44,569 nucleotides of DNA, taken from assembly GCA_021793275.1 (NCBI GenBank), contig JAJYTC010000016.1, forward strand, positions 1 to 44,569, written 5' to 3'. Below the pieces are notes generated by a model, which saw only the letters and a list, made by a program, of their open reading frames with translations, was not told where the DNA came from and searched no databases. Both the position numbers and the translations under genes were made by a program. This DNA is from Deltaproteobacteria bacterium. Lineage in GTDB: Bacteria > Desulfobacterota > Syntrophobacteria > Syntrophobacterales > Syntrophobacteraceae. This document shows, one piece after another, positions 8,882-16,890 of this stretch (its first letter is position 1; every line of letters starts with the position of its first letter).

Positions 8882-8997
8882 AAGGCCAACCGCACAATCT
8901 TGCCGCAAGGTATCACAATGCGTGAGATGAAAGGCAATGTTCGGATATTTATGAATGTTAGTATTTATACCTGAATTGGGCGCCCCCATAACGGGTG

Positions 8998-9064
8998 TAG
9001 GAAGGCGCCTTGTCCGCGATTGTTTGCAAGGCTCTCCCCAATCGCGCGCAAGGCGCGCTCCGAC
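8998..9064. repeat. BIME-like pair of inverted REP units
   Basis: Two related units face each other. The plus-strand unit 8998-9022 contains GGCGCCTTG and ends CCGCGATTG. The minus-strand unit 9039-9064 starts GTCGGAGCGCGCCTTG and ends CGCGATTG. Both share the core GCGCCTTG followed by CGCGATTG. Inverted REP pairs separated by a short spacer form BIMEs, typically intergenic and dispersed through a genome. Confidence 0.55.
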
Positions 9065-9355
9065 GGAAAAAATTGCTAAATTAGTGTTTTAATCTCATGC
9101 CGTTGCGATAGCTCTTTCATGTTTCTTCTATGTTCGGTAATCAATAATGATCTTAGTGTATATTTCAATGTTTTTCTAGTGATGTTAAAAGATAATGACA
9201 TTTTGTCGAAAAAAGCTGTTGTATTATTTTTATTCTTAGTTATTATTATGGTCAGATTTCGTTCGATCCGCATTGTTGGTGCAATTTCGGGTAGCTCCAC
9301 GTTTCTGGGCGGAAATGACAGTGAAGAGAAAAATTCAAATTAGGAGCAGTAAACT

Positions 9356-9553
9356 GTGGAAGGTCGAGTAAAATGGTTCAATGATCAAAAGGGCTACGGC
9401 TTTATTGAGGCTGATGGCGGAAATGATGTTTTTGTTCACCACTCATCCATTGAAGGTGCGGGGTTCAAGTCTCTGGCCGAGGGGGATCGGGTCAGTTTCG
9501 AGGTAGAAAAGGGCGCCAAAGGTCCAAGCGCCACGAAAGTGAGAAAGCTTTAA
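9356..9553 (+). CDS. Cold-shock domain protein (CspA family)
   Basis: The 65-residue single-domain protein is a nucleic-acid chaperone that binds single-stranded RNA and DNA through an OB fold. RNP1 (KGYGFI, residues 12-17) and RNP2 (VFVHHS, 25-30) are intact, and the length is typical of the family. The start is GTG, with AGGAG about 10 nt upstream. An AT-rich stretch of more than 200 bp precedes it, in keeping with the long thermosensing leaders of csp genes. A deleted copy of a csp gene lies downstream at 10068, and an RRM protein at 10260 suggests a cold-shock/RNA-binding cluster. Confidence 0.95.
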   Translation: MEGRVKWFNDQKGYGFIEADGGNDVFVHHSSIEGAGFKSLAEGDRVSFEVEKGAKGPSATKVRKL

Positions 9554-9670
9554 TTATCATTTCGAGAGATTAGCCAGGGGCCGGGGAGGCATGCCGTTTC
9601 GGCACGTCAACTCGCTCGCAAGTGATATTTTGTGTGCCAGCTATGGCGAGAAGCCGGAAAACGGTAGGTT

Positions 9671-9910
9671 ATGGTGAGAAGCCGCGGCGCGTTTGTTTCA
9701 TTTCGAAAGCAGGTAAAGAACGTAGACGCTTTCCCGTCAAGTCGTGCGACCCCTGTTCAAGGGTGGTCGCCCAAACCAGGCGACAGAGTCGAAACGCCCA
9801 ACGGGGTCGGGAGTGTGCTGAAGATCTCGGGAGAGCTTTATTTAATCGACTTAGATAAGCAGGTCGCCAACGTATGGGAGCGACTGAGATCGATCAAGCG
9901 TCCAAGTTAG
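9671..9910 (+). CDS. Small conserved protein, function unknown
   Basis: The 79-residue ORF contains a compact hydrophobic segment, GDRVETPNGVGSVLKISGEL, followed by LDKQVANVWERL. It looks like a small SH3-like beta-barrel (a KOW-type or carbon-storage-like fold is conceivable). The first 30 residues look unstructured, so the real start may be further downstream. It lies 117 bp after the cold-shock gene in the same direction. I cannot assign a function. Confidence 0.5.
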   Translation: MVRSRGAFVSFRKQVKNVDAFPSSRATPVQGWSPKPGDRVETPNGVGSVLKISGELYLIDLDKQVANVWERLRSIKRPS

Positions 9911-10067
9911 AGACAGGCGCGCTGTGGGTGCGAACAGGCCGATGGTACATAGATTTATCAGCATCAGGCCCGTTGAGTTTATCCCGGAGTCGGGCTTTCT
10001 GCCTAAAACGATTCTTTTATAGCTCTGAAACGGGCGACAAAAATCTTTTACGAGAGAAGGTTCCAAG

Positions 10068-10133
10068 ATGGCGGAAGGTCGAGTAAAGAGGTCCGACGGG
10101 TCCGCAGGTGAGAAAACTTTAGATTGCCTGTAA
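10068..10133 (+). pseudogene. Remnant of a second cold-shock gene with its middle deleted
   Basis: The 22-codon frame (ATG 10068 to TAA 10131) begins with GGAAGGTCGAGTAAA, identical to the first codons of the cold-shock gene at 9356 (encoding EGRVK). It then jumps to GSAGEKTL, which resembles that gene's end (PSATKVRKL). About 45 internal codons, including both RNP motifs, are gone. A terminator follows at 10163. A short peptide could still be translated but would not bind RNA like a Csp. Confidence 0.55.
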
Positions 10134-10162
10134 AATCTTCGCCTATTCTACGATGGAACAAA

Positions 10163-10188
10163 GAGCCGGAGTGTCTCCGGCTTTTTTT
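10163..10188 (+). terminator. Rho-independent terminator
   Basis: GAGCCGGAG-tgt-CTCCGGCT followed by seven T residues forms a strong GC hairpin with a U tract. It closes the cold-shock transcription unit before the RRM gene. Confidence 0.85.
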
Positions 10189-10259
10189 ACTTTGGCGCCG
10201 GGCGCTGCGTCCTGGAGTCTGCACTTCGGTTATATCGATGCGATAATGAGGAAAACAAT

Positions 10260-10532
10260 ATGAAAATCCATGTAGGGAATCTTGCTTATAATGTGACGGA
10301 TGAGGACCTGAGGGATCTTTTCGCAAGTTATGGGGAAGTGGCTTCTGCAAACGTAATAAAAGAGAGACCGTCCGGACAGTCGAAGGGATTCGGGTTTGTG
10401 GAAATGCCCAATAATTCGGAAGCGGACAAAGCCATGAAGGGGCTTAACGGTACCAGGCTAAAGGAGCACGCCATCAAGTTGAGCCAGGCAAAGCCGCCCT
10501 CCAAGCGGCCGGTGCGCGGGTTCCGACATTAA
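10260..10532 (+). CDS. RRM-domain RNA-binding protein
   Basis: This 90-residue protein consists of a single RNA recognition motif. RNP2 is IHVGNL (residues 3-8) and RNP1 is KGFGFVEM (42-49), followed by the usual beta-4 strand and a short basic tail (PPSKRPVRGFRH). Such one-domain proteins occur in cyanobacteria and deltaproteobacteria and are often cold-inducible. A GAGGAAAA ribosome binding site precedes the ATG. The position after a cold-shock gene and remnant supports a post-transcriptional role at low temperature, though this is inference. Confidence 0.93.
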   Translation: MKIHVGNLAYNVTDEDLRDLFASYGEVASANVIKERPSGQSKGFGFVEMPNNSEADKAMKGLNGTRLKEHAIKLSQAKPPSKRPVRGFRH

Positions 10533-10581
10533 ACGCCCGTATCGCAGCCACTTCTCTAAATCAATTTTAAGGAGTTCGCCA

Positions 10582-10803
10582 ATGGCACAAAGATCAAAAT
10601 CTACCTTCCAGAAGCAGGAGAGGGAAAGAGAAAAGCAGCAGAAACAGAGGGACAAGGAGTCCCGCCGCCTGGAGGCCAAGAAAGCAAAATCGGAACGCCG
10701 CCCGATCGACGGCAACGAAGATCCGGATATCGTCGGAATCAAGCCTGGACCGCAACCGCTGCCCGACCAATGGCAATGGGTTCCTCGGCGGGACGAAAAG
10801 TAG
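10582..10803 (+). CDS. Small highly charged protein, function unknown
   Basis: The 73-residue protein starts with a very basic and acidic helix (residues 8-40, mostly Glu, Lys, Arg and Gln) predicted to be a long helix or coiled coil. It ends in a Pro/Trp-rich tail (GIKPGPQPLPDQWQWVPRRD). A good ribosome binding site, AAGGAG, lies 6 nt before the ATG. It follows the RRM gene by 49 bp and is probably co-transcribed with it. A role in RNA binding with its neighbour is plausible but unproven. Confidence 0.7.
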   Translation: MAQRSKSTFQKQEREREKQQKQRDKESRRLEAKKAKSERRPIDGNEDPDIVGIKPGPQPLPDQWQWVPRRDEK

Positions 10804-10857
10804 CCTCCAAGCATCTCATATGCATAATCCTACCGAAGAAGAATCGGAGCTAAGTAG

Positions 10858-11961
10858 TTGACGTTTCCCGAATTGAGAATTGGTGAGCTGGTCGCTCGGG
10901 TGCCCATTATTCAGGGCGGCATGGGTATTGGTGTTTCTCTTTCCGGTTTGGCAACGGCTGTGGCCAACCAGGGAGGGATCGGCGTCATTGCCGCTGCCGG
11001 GCTAGGCACTCTTAGCTCTGATCGGAACATGAGCTATATCGAAGCCAGCAGAAGAATTCTGCGGGAGGAGATCCGCAAAACCAGGAAAGCAACCAGTGGA
11101 ATCCTGGGCGTAAACATCATGGTTGCGCTGACCAACTTCGCCGACATGGTCGAAACCTCGATATCCGAGGAAGTCGACCTCATATTTTCCGGCGCGGGAC
11201 TCCCTCTCGATCTTCCAAAATACATGAAAAAAGGCGTAAAGACCAAGCTCGTTCCGATAATATCTTCCGCCAAGGCTGCGCGGATAATCTGCAAGAGATG
11301 GCTGTCGCGCTACAACATGCTTCCGGACGCTTTTGTGGTCGAGGGCCCAATGGCCGGGGGCCACCTGGGTTTCAGTTCGGAGCAGATCGACGATCCGGAA
11401 TACTCCCTCGAAAGGATAATCCCGGCAGTAGTCGACGCGGCCAGCGAATACGAGCAGGAAAAGGGAGTGAGTATACCGGTTATCGCGGCTGGAGGGGTCT
11501 ATACGGGCAAAGACATACTTGCGTTTTTGAATCTTGGGGCTGCCGGCGTCCAGATGGGTACCCGGTTTGTGGCAACCCACGAGTGCGATGCCGATATCGA
11601 GTTCAAGAAAACATACGTAAAGGCCAACGAAGACGATCTGGTAATCATCCAGAGCCCGGTAGGCCTTCCGGGCAGAGCCATAAGAAACGATTATATATCG
11701 AGTGTCCAGCAGGGTTTGAAAAAACCCTTCAAATGTGTCTACCATTGTATCAAATCGTGCAGCTGCACGGAAAGCCCATACTGCATAGCCCGTTGCCTGG
11801 CAAACGCCAGAAAAGGGAAACTCAAGAGTGGCTTCGCTTTTGCCGGCAAAAACGCCTGGCGCGTAGACCGGATTCTCTCTGTAAAAGAGCTGATGGAGTC
11901 CCTGGAGGAGGAATTCAGCAACGCCTCGAAGCAGTTGGCTTGCAAGGCGCCCAATGTCTAA
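10858..11961 (+). CDS. Nitronate monooxygenase / FabK-like flavoprotein
   Basis: The 367-residue protein has the FMN-binding TIM barrel of the 2-nitropropane dioxygenase (nitronate monooxygenase) family. Visible motifs are PIIQGGMGIG near the N-terminus, IGVIAAAGLGTL, LGVNIMVAL, VEGPMAGGHLG with the conserved active-site His, and VIAAGGVYTGKDI plus GVQMGTRFVAT near 220-250 for phosphate binding. A Cys-rich stretch near the C-terminus (CIKSCSCTESPYCIARC) is common to an anaerobe branch of the family, whose substrates are unclear. The start appears to be TTG at 10858; no ATG fits. The gene stands alone. A true oxygen-using nitronate oxidase role is doubtful in an anaerobe. Confidence 0.88.
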   Translation: MTFPELRIGELVARVPIIQGGMGIGVSLSGLATAVANQGGIGVIAAAGLGTLSSDRNMSYIEASRRILREEIRKTRKATSGILGVNIMVALTNFADMVETSISEEVDLIFSGAGLPLDLPKYMKKGVKTKLVPIISSAKAARIICKRWLSRYNMLPDAFVVEGPMAGGHLGFSSEQIDDPEYSLERIIPAVVDAASEYEQEKGVSIPVIAAGGVYTGKDILAFLNLGAAGVQMGTRFVATHECDADIEFKKTYVKANEDDLVIIQSPVGLPGRAIRNDYISSVQQGLKKPFKCVYHCIKSCSCTESPYCIARCLANARKGKLKSGFAFAGKNAWRVDRILSVKELMESLEEEFSNASKQLACKAPNV

Positions 11962-12307
11962 TTCTCAGTTACTGGACACGGCCTTGCTTTGATGCTTATT
12001 CATCCACGATCAGAATGGAAAGACCACTTCGCGGATTCTTTAACAAACCGCCGCGCAGAACGAGAGATCGGGTCAGAGTCACAAAACTGAAGACAGCTCT
12101 CCTGACCTTCACAAATCGGGCGCCAAAATATTTGCCATTCCCGATTCATTGTTTGACCGGCCGCAGAGGGGCACTCGCAACATAAGGGCAGATGTTTTGA
12201 CTTTTGCGTTATCTGCATGCAGGACGTAATGGTGTACAGTGTCCGGATACCGGAACAGAGGCGGCCCTGAAGTAATGAAGCGAGCAATTCTACGAAAGGA
12301 GTTGCGC
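11962..12307. other. Intergenic region with a palindrome
   Basis: No gene was found in this 346-bp gap. A palindrome TCCGG-ATA-CCGGA lies at 12242-12254, about 54 bp before the start of the cupin gene, and could be an operator. Nothing else stands out. Confidence 0.4.
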
Positions 12308-12703
12308 ATGGACATCATGAGATCTGGTTCGCAACCCTCCAGAAAAGGACCTGCCGATTGGTTTACCGGCAACGTGCGCATCGATCCCCTCTTCGAGGTA
12401 AATGCTCCGGCCCGCGCATTGGGCATCAGCGTCACCTTCGAACCCGGCTCTCGAACACTCTAGCACGCCCACCCGCTGGGTCAGAATCTCGTTGTCACCG
12501 CCGGCTGCGGGTGGGTGCAGCGCTGGGGCGGACCCATTGAAGAAATTCGGCCCGGAGACGTGGTCCGGATTCCGCCCGGTAAAAAGCATTGGCATGGCGC
12601 CACGCCGACTACCTCCATGACGCACATCGCCGTTTATGAGCATATCGACGGCATCGGTGCGGACTGGATGGAAGAGGTGAGCGAAAGACAATATTGTAAA
12701 TGA
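12308..12703 (+). pseudogene. Cupin-domain protein interrupted by an amber stop
   Basis: The 132-codon frame encodes a small single-domain cupin. It has a good AAGGAG site before ATG 12308 and contains [53 protein letters not shown] and THIAVYEH. The metal-binding His motif is present on the far side of an in-frame TAG at 12461-12463 (codon 52), where relatives have Trp (RTxWHTHPLG). A single TGG-to-TAG change explains it, so the gene is probably inactivated recently. Related proteins sit beside carboxymuconolactone-decarboxylase-like or oxidoreductase genes, but no such neighbour is seen here. Confidence 0.75.
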
Positions 12704-12875
12704 TCTCAAGGCAGTTTTAACTTCCCTGCTGTCCGTTTAAAAATCACTAAATGGCCCTGAGTTCCGCCTCTTGTGGTATAGCGTGTATGCAATATCCCCC
12801 CGAAACGAAAGGGGAATGAGGCCATGGCGCGTACCAGCATAATCCCCGGACAATTAATGAAATAGGAAACCGCCC

Positions 12876-13385
12876 GTGAGGCGTCGAATCTTCGACAGTG
12901 AGGGGCATGCTCATTTTGTAACTTTTTCCTGTTACAGGAGACGACGTTTACTCGACGATAAACAGGCAAAAGGAATAGTGGTGCATTTCCTCTCGGCCCA
13001 GTTGCTCAATCAGCAGGGTAAATGCATCGGCTTCGTCGTGATGCCGGACCATGTTCATGCCCTCCTTCGTTTTAGCGAGGCACAAAGCCTGAGCGTTTTC
13101 ATGAACCAGTGGAAACGCCGTTCCTCAATTCAGTTAAAACATTTATACAGCACGGCGTTGCGGCATTATGGAGAGATGGTCGATCTGAATGGACCAGTAT
13201 GGCAGCCAAGGTATTACAGCTTTAATGTTTTTTCAAAAATGAAGGTCAGGCAAAAGCTTGAATATATGCACAGCAATCCCGTAAAGGCGGGGCTGGTCGG
13301 CAACCCCGTGGACTGGCCATTTAGTTCTGCAAGATGGTACCTGACAGGCAGACCCGTGGGAGTTGAAATTACCCCTGCTGTGTAG
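12876..13385 (+). CDS. REP-associated tyrosine transposase (RAYT, Y1 HUH family)
   Basis: The 169-residue protein is a single-strand DNA transposase of the TnpA_REP group, domesticated enzymes that recognise REP hairpins. The HUH motif is His59-Val-His61 (in VMPDHVHALL). The conserved LEYMHSNPVKAGLV carries the candidate catalytic Tyr130. The ending WPFSSARWYLTG is also typical. The start is a GTG. REP-like hairpins at 8855, 8998-9064 and 13402 are candidate substrates. The flanks show no terminal repeats of a conventional insertion sequence, as expected for a RAYT. Confidence 0.9.
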   Translation: MRRRIFDSEGHAHFVTFSCYRRRRLLDDKQAKGIVVHFLSAQLLNQQGKCIGFVVMPDHVHALLRFSEAQSLSVFMNQWKRRSSIQLKHLYSTALRHYGEMVDLNGPVWQPRYYSFNVFSKMKVRQKLEYMHSNPVKAGLVGNPVDWPFSSARWYLTGRPVGVEITPAV

Positions 13386-13798
13386 CAGCCCTCTTGCCTT
13401 CGGCACGGGCAATGCTTGCTTGTGCCACCCGCTTTCTGCCGTCAGACCAAAACTGGATTTCGACTTCCGGCTGAGTTGGTTTTTCACAGACAACTATTCA
13501 CTATGATTTCCTATTTATGCGCGGTAGTATAAGGGCGGATGGTGGCGGCCGGAGGCGAGATGGCCGGCATGCCACCCGGCGGTAACGATGAACAGCAAAA
13601 TCCGACGGCGCTTCCATTCTCCTCTCCCGCACAGTTAGCCCCATCGTTTCTCATCAACGCACTCCAAGCGCTCAGACCCGTACGCCCCGGACTGCTTCAG
13701 CCTGATAGGATTGCCGTCTCGTTAATTTCATTATTTTTACGGCTGGCCGGGTCCAGGGAGCATCGGCTCGGAAGGAAAACCAGGCAGGGAGGTCGCCA
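13386..13798. other. Intergenic region after the RAYT gene
   Basis: A hairpin (GGCAC...GTGCC, 13402-13426) with an 11-bp stem including G-U pairs stands 16 bp after the RAYT stop and may be a REP-type site or the RAYT terminator; no T run follows. The rest of the 413 bp shows no gene. A GGGAGG ribosome binding site for the next gene is at its end. Confidence 0.45.
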
Positions 13799-15058
13799 AT
13801 GTTGGATTTCCAAAAAGAAAAAGAAAGATTCCGGAATGAATGCACCGGTTGCGGGGTGTGCGCGTCGGTTTGCCCGATTATCCCCTTTACCGTGATTAGA
13901 GACATAGCACCGATTAAAATAATGGAATCCGTCCTGGACGTCTATAATGACAGGGCGCCCAGTGCGGAAGCCAGAGCTCGGATCTATTCATGCATGAGTT
14001 GTCAGACCTGCCGGCATCATTGTCCCGAGGGATTGGATCCGGGCCTGGGGCTATCTCTGGCCAGGGGAATTCTGCAAAAGATCGGTGACCCGATACCGAG
14101 GGGACTTTCCTTCCTTTTGCCGCAAGCCGAATTCAATTTCATGAAAACTATTGAAGCAGTTCAAGTCAAACCGGCCGAGCGTCCGTGGCATACCGATGTG
14201 AGCGGGCAAAAACCGGGCCGTTCCAAAACCGTGCTTTTCACAGGATGCACCGGCATCATGCAACTGGATCTGGTCCAAACCGCCCTGGACTTGATTCGTA
14301 TTATCGATCCTTCCGCAGAGGCTCTCGGTGGAGTGGACTACTGCTGCGGAGACACAAACCTGCGGGCTGGAAATCCGGACGCATCCGCCGCGAACTTCCT
14401 TCATCTGGTGGAAGCATTGAACGCTTTCAGTCCCGAAAAGGTGCTTTTTCTGTGTCCGACCTGCAAGGCTTTTTTCGATCTCCATTCTCCACAGACTGCC
14501 TGGTCATGGACTTTTGTGACCGATTTTTTGGCCGAACATATTGAAAAGTTCACTCCCCTTTCCGAGCGGGGGGTAACCGTTACCGTCCACGACGCCTGTC
14601 ATTTTGTAAGAGGTGAGACGGTTGCTTCCGACTCACCCCGCCAACTGCTTCGGGCCATTCCCGGCGTTAAGATTTTGGAGATGAAAAATAGCGGGGAAAA
14701 ATCCTTTTGCTGCGGAGGCTCCGCTATGGCTGCGGTGGGACAGCCCGGAGCGGATTTCCGGGAGCACCGCCTTCAAGAAGCCCTTGGAACCGGGGCGGAC
14801 ATCATGGCAATCTATTGCCCCGGCTGCCAGTCCGTATTTTCTTCCGAAAGGCCCAAGCTGCCCATTAAGGTGGAATCCATTCTAACGATGCTGGCACAGT
14901 CTTTGGGAATATCTCACGAGGACAAGGTATTGCGGTATTTCGCTTATCGCGATCCCGAGCGAGTGCTCATGGAAGCCGGAGAATGCATCGAGGCATCTGA
15001 GCTGCCTGAAGATAAGCTGAAAAATTTTCTGACGAAGTATTTCACACCAAAGAAGTAG
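13799..15058 (+). CDS. HdrD-like heterodisulfide reductase-type Fe-S protein
   Basis: The 419-residue protein combines an N-terminal ferredoxin domain with two CCG domains, the layout of HdrD/GlpC. Cys motifs are CTGCGVCASVCP (about residues 15-26) and CMSCQTCRHHCP (about 65-76) for two [4Fe-4S] clusters. CCG-type motifs follow: FTGCTG, DYCCGDT, CPTCKAF, then HDACH, KSFCCGG and YCPGCQ. In HdrB/HdrD the CCG cysteines bind the noncubane cluster that reduces disulfides. It probably passes electrons between a menaquinone or ferredoxin pool and a thiol/disulfide pair or an organic-acid dehydrogenase. No membrane anchor or dehydrogenase gene is adjacent, so the partner is unknown. Confidence 0.85.
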   Translation: MLDFQKEKERFRNECTGCGVCASVCPIIPFTVIRDIAPIKIMESVLDVYNDRAPSAEARARIYSCMSCQTCRHHCPEGLDPGLGLSLARGILQKIGDPIPRGLSFLLPQAEFNFMKTIEAVQVKPAERPWHTDVSGQKPGRSKTVLFTGCTGIMQLDLVQTALDLIRIIDPSAEALGGVDYCCGDTNLRAGNPDASAANFLHLVEALNAFSPEKVLFLCPTCKAFFDLHSPQTAWSWTFVTDFLAEHIEKFTPLSERGVTVTVHDACHFVRGETVASDSPRQLLRAIPGVKILEMKNSGEKSFCCGGSAMAAVGQPGADFREHRLQEALGTGADIMAIYCPGCQSVFSSERPKLPIKVESILTMLAQSLGISHEDKVLRYFAYRDPERVLMEAGECIEASELPEDKLKNFLTKYFTPKK

Positions 15059-15093
15059 GAATAATAGAGTGGTCCTTGGAATTGAGGTGAGGA

Positions 15094-15177
15094 TGGTACC
15101 ATTCGGAAGCGTACCAGGCGCTTATTCCGATCCGCGAGCAAGCTGCGGACGTGCTGCTGGTCAGGTGCGAATCATGA
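15094..15177 (+). pseudogene. 3' remnant of a DUF1330-type gene
   Basis: The frame WYHSEAYQALIPIREQAADV, continuing LLVRCES to TGA, matches the C-terminal end of small DUF1330 proteins. An in-frame TGA lies two codons upstream and the start of the gene is missing. Only the last third survives. Confidence 0.45.
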
Positions 15178-15275
15178 ATGCAATGTGTTGACAGAAGTTC
15201 AATCGAGCGGAGGAATAGGGCCGGCCTGCGATCTTTGCAGGGATTGCGAATATTTCCAGGACAGAAAGGAAAGCG

Positions 15276-16235
15276 ATGAAGAACAAAGAGATCATCAGGG
15301 CGGCTGCGGTCCAGTTGTCGCCGGTCCTCTTTGACAGGGACGGTTCCACGGAAGCGGTCATTCGAGCCCTGGACAGGTGCGGCAGGGAAGGTATCCGGCT
15401 GGCCGTCTTTCCCGAGGCGTTTATCCCCAACTTCCCTTACTTTGCCTTTGTCACGCCTCCCGCCCAGATATGGAAACTTCATGCGAAATTGTTCGACCAG
15501 GCTGTGGATATACCGGGCCCTGTGACCGATGCCGTGGCGTCGGCCGCGAGGAGTGCGGGCGCCGTCGTGGTAATCGGAGTTAACGAAAGGGATGGAGGCA
15601 GTATCTACAATACCCAGATAATATTTGATTCCGATGGTTCCATTGCGGGTACAAGGCGAAAGATCATGCCCACTTTCCATGAGCGGATGGTTTGGGGATG
15701 GGGGGACGGCACCGGGCTCAAGGTCTTTGAGACCTCGGTCGGACGTATTGGCGCCCTGATCTGCTGGGAACACTTCATGCCCCTGGCCCGGTATGCTCTG
15801 ATCGCACAGGGGGAACAAATACATTGTTCCCATTTTCCCGGTTCTACGGGCGGAGGCGCCCTCGGCCGGCAGATAGACGCCGCCATCAGGCACCACGCCA
15901 TGGAATCGGGAGCGTTTGTGGTAAATTCCACCGCGTGGTTGAGCGAGCAGCAGAGAAAAGAAATATCTTCGGACCCGAATCTTCTGGATTACCTGCAAGG
16001 AGGCCTGTGTACGGCTATCGTATCCCCTCAGGGCCGCTACCTTGCCGGACCGTTGCCTGAAGGCGAAGGATTCGCGATCGCAGAACTCGATCCCCAAAAA
16101 ATAGTGCAGCAGAAAAACCTTCTGGATACGGCGGGTCACTACGCTCGCCCGGACATTCTGCGGTTAAAAATTGACCGTTCACCGCGCACTTTAATGGAAG
16201 AGGGGCCGTTGGCCGGAGATGGGGAGATTCCTTAA
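15276..16235 (+). CDS. Nitrilase-family hydrolase
   Basis: The 319-residue protein is a carbon-nitrogen hydrolase of the true nitrilase branch, converting a nitrile to a carboxylic acid and ammonia. The catalytic triad is visible: Glu47 in FPEAFIPNFP, Lys129 in RRKIMPTFHERMVWGWGDG, and Cys163 in LICWEHFMPLAR. The CWEHFMPL and WGxGDG words are typical of nitrilases rather than amidases. An AAGGAAAG ribosome binding site precedes the ATG. The isochorismatase-like gene begins 25 bp downstream, so the two are likely co-transcribed, perhaps for handling nitrile- or amide-containing aromatic compounds. Substrate specificity cannot be read from the sequence. Confidence 0.92.
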   Translation: MKNKEIIRAAAVQLSPVLFDRDGSTEAVIRALDRCGREGIRLAVFPEAFIPNFPYFAFVTPPAQIWKLHAKLFDQAVDIPGPVTDAVASAARSAGAVVVIGVNERDGGSIYNTQIIFDSDGSIAGTRRKIMPTFHERMVWGWGDGTGLKVFETSVGRIGALICWEHFMPLARYALIAQGEQIHCSHFPGSTGGGALGRQIDAAIRHHAMESGAFVVNSTAWLSEQQRKEISSDPNLLDYLQGGLCTAIVSPQGRYLAGPLPEGEGFAIAELDPQKIVQQKNLLDTAGHYARPDILRLKIDRSPRTLMEEGPLAGDGEIP

Positions 16236-16260
16236 AACTGAAAGGTAACGGCGCTCGAAA

Positions 16261-16827
16261 ATGACTAAAACACTCAGGCACGAATTTGTCGCCACCCGCG
16301 AAGACAGCATGCTCTTGATCGTTGATTTTCAGCGGGCCATGCTCAAGGTCATGGACTCATGGGAGAAGATTGCACAAAGGGTGGGCCAGCTCACCCGCGC
16401 CGCCAATATCCTCGGCATCCCGATTCTTCTTACCGAGCAGTACAAAAAAGGCCTTGGCGAAACCATTCCCGAGGTGCTGGAGGGGATCGAATCGCCTCTT
16501 TTATTCCAGAAGGAACACTTCAGCGCCTGCCTGGAGAAGGACTTTCTGTCTACGGTTCGTTCTTTTCAGCGCAGTAAAATTATTCTGGTCGGAATGGAGA
16601 CCCACGTGTGCGTCCTGCAGACGGGCCTTGACCTCCTGAAATCAGGTTTCCAGATTCACCTGCCCGTCGACGCCGTGGCTTCGCGCACAACCGAAAATCG
16701 CCAAATCGCGATAGACCTGTTCCGGGAGGGGGGTGCGGTAATCAGTTCAGTCGAGATTGTTATCTTTCAGTGGGCGTATCGTGCGAACACGGACGATTTT
16801 CGTAAGATCCTTCCCATCGTTAAATGA
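16261..16827 (+). CDS. Isochorismatase-like cysteine hydrolase
   Basis: The 188-residue protein belongs to the isochorismatase-like superfamily, which includes nicotinamidase-type and other amidohydrolases. The triad residues are Asp22 (LIVDFQ), Lys84 (FQKEHFSAC) and Cys117 (GMETHVCVLQT), and the cis-peptide motif before the Cys is recognisable. The closest architecture is the YcaC/hydrolase-like group rather than true isochorismatases. It follows the nitrilase gene by 25 bp, consistent with an operon in which a nitrile is hydrolysed and a linked amide or ester is cleaved. That pathway is inference. Confidence 0.9.
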   Translation: MTKTLRHEFVATREDSMLLIVDFQRAMLKVMDSWEKIAQRVGQLTRAANILGIPILLTEQYKKGLGETIPEVLEGIESPLLFQKEHFSACLEKDFLSTVRSFQRSKIILVGMETHVCVLQTGLDLLKSGFQIHLPVDAVASRTTENRQIAIDLFREGGAVISSVEIVIFQWAYRANTDDFRKILPIVK

Positions 16828-16890
16828 GAAGAAGGGATTATGACATGGATAGATTGCGAAGAGCCGACTCAGGCTAAATACTACTTTGAG

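Larger units (their letters stand above)
8182..9355. other. Long non-coding region upstream of the cold-shock gene
   Basis: No convincing gene lies here. A tiny ORF with a good AGGAGG site (8633-8656, seven codons, MRPSYLR) may be a leader or a decayed start. Two REP-type repeats are listed separately. Positions 9065-9270 are strikingly AT-rich compared with the neighbourhood and probably include the promoter and long 5' untranslated region of the cold-shock gene at 9356. Confidence 0.5.

Noticed and set aside
11002..11745. A 247-codon minus-strand frame
   Set aside because: It is antisense to the nitronate monooxygenase gene, which has clear family motifs, so it is a shadow.
12461..12463. 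In-frame TAG in the cupin gene as a possible pyrrolysine codon
   Set aside because: Relatives have Trp at this place and it is not in a methylamine methyltransferase; a single TGG-to-TAG mutation is far simpler.
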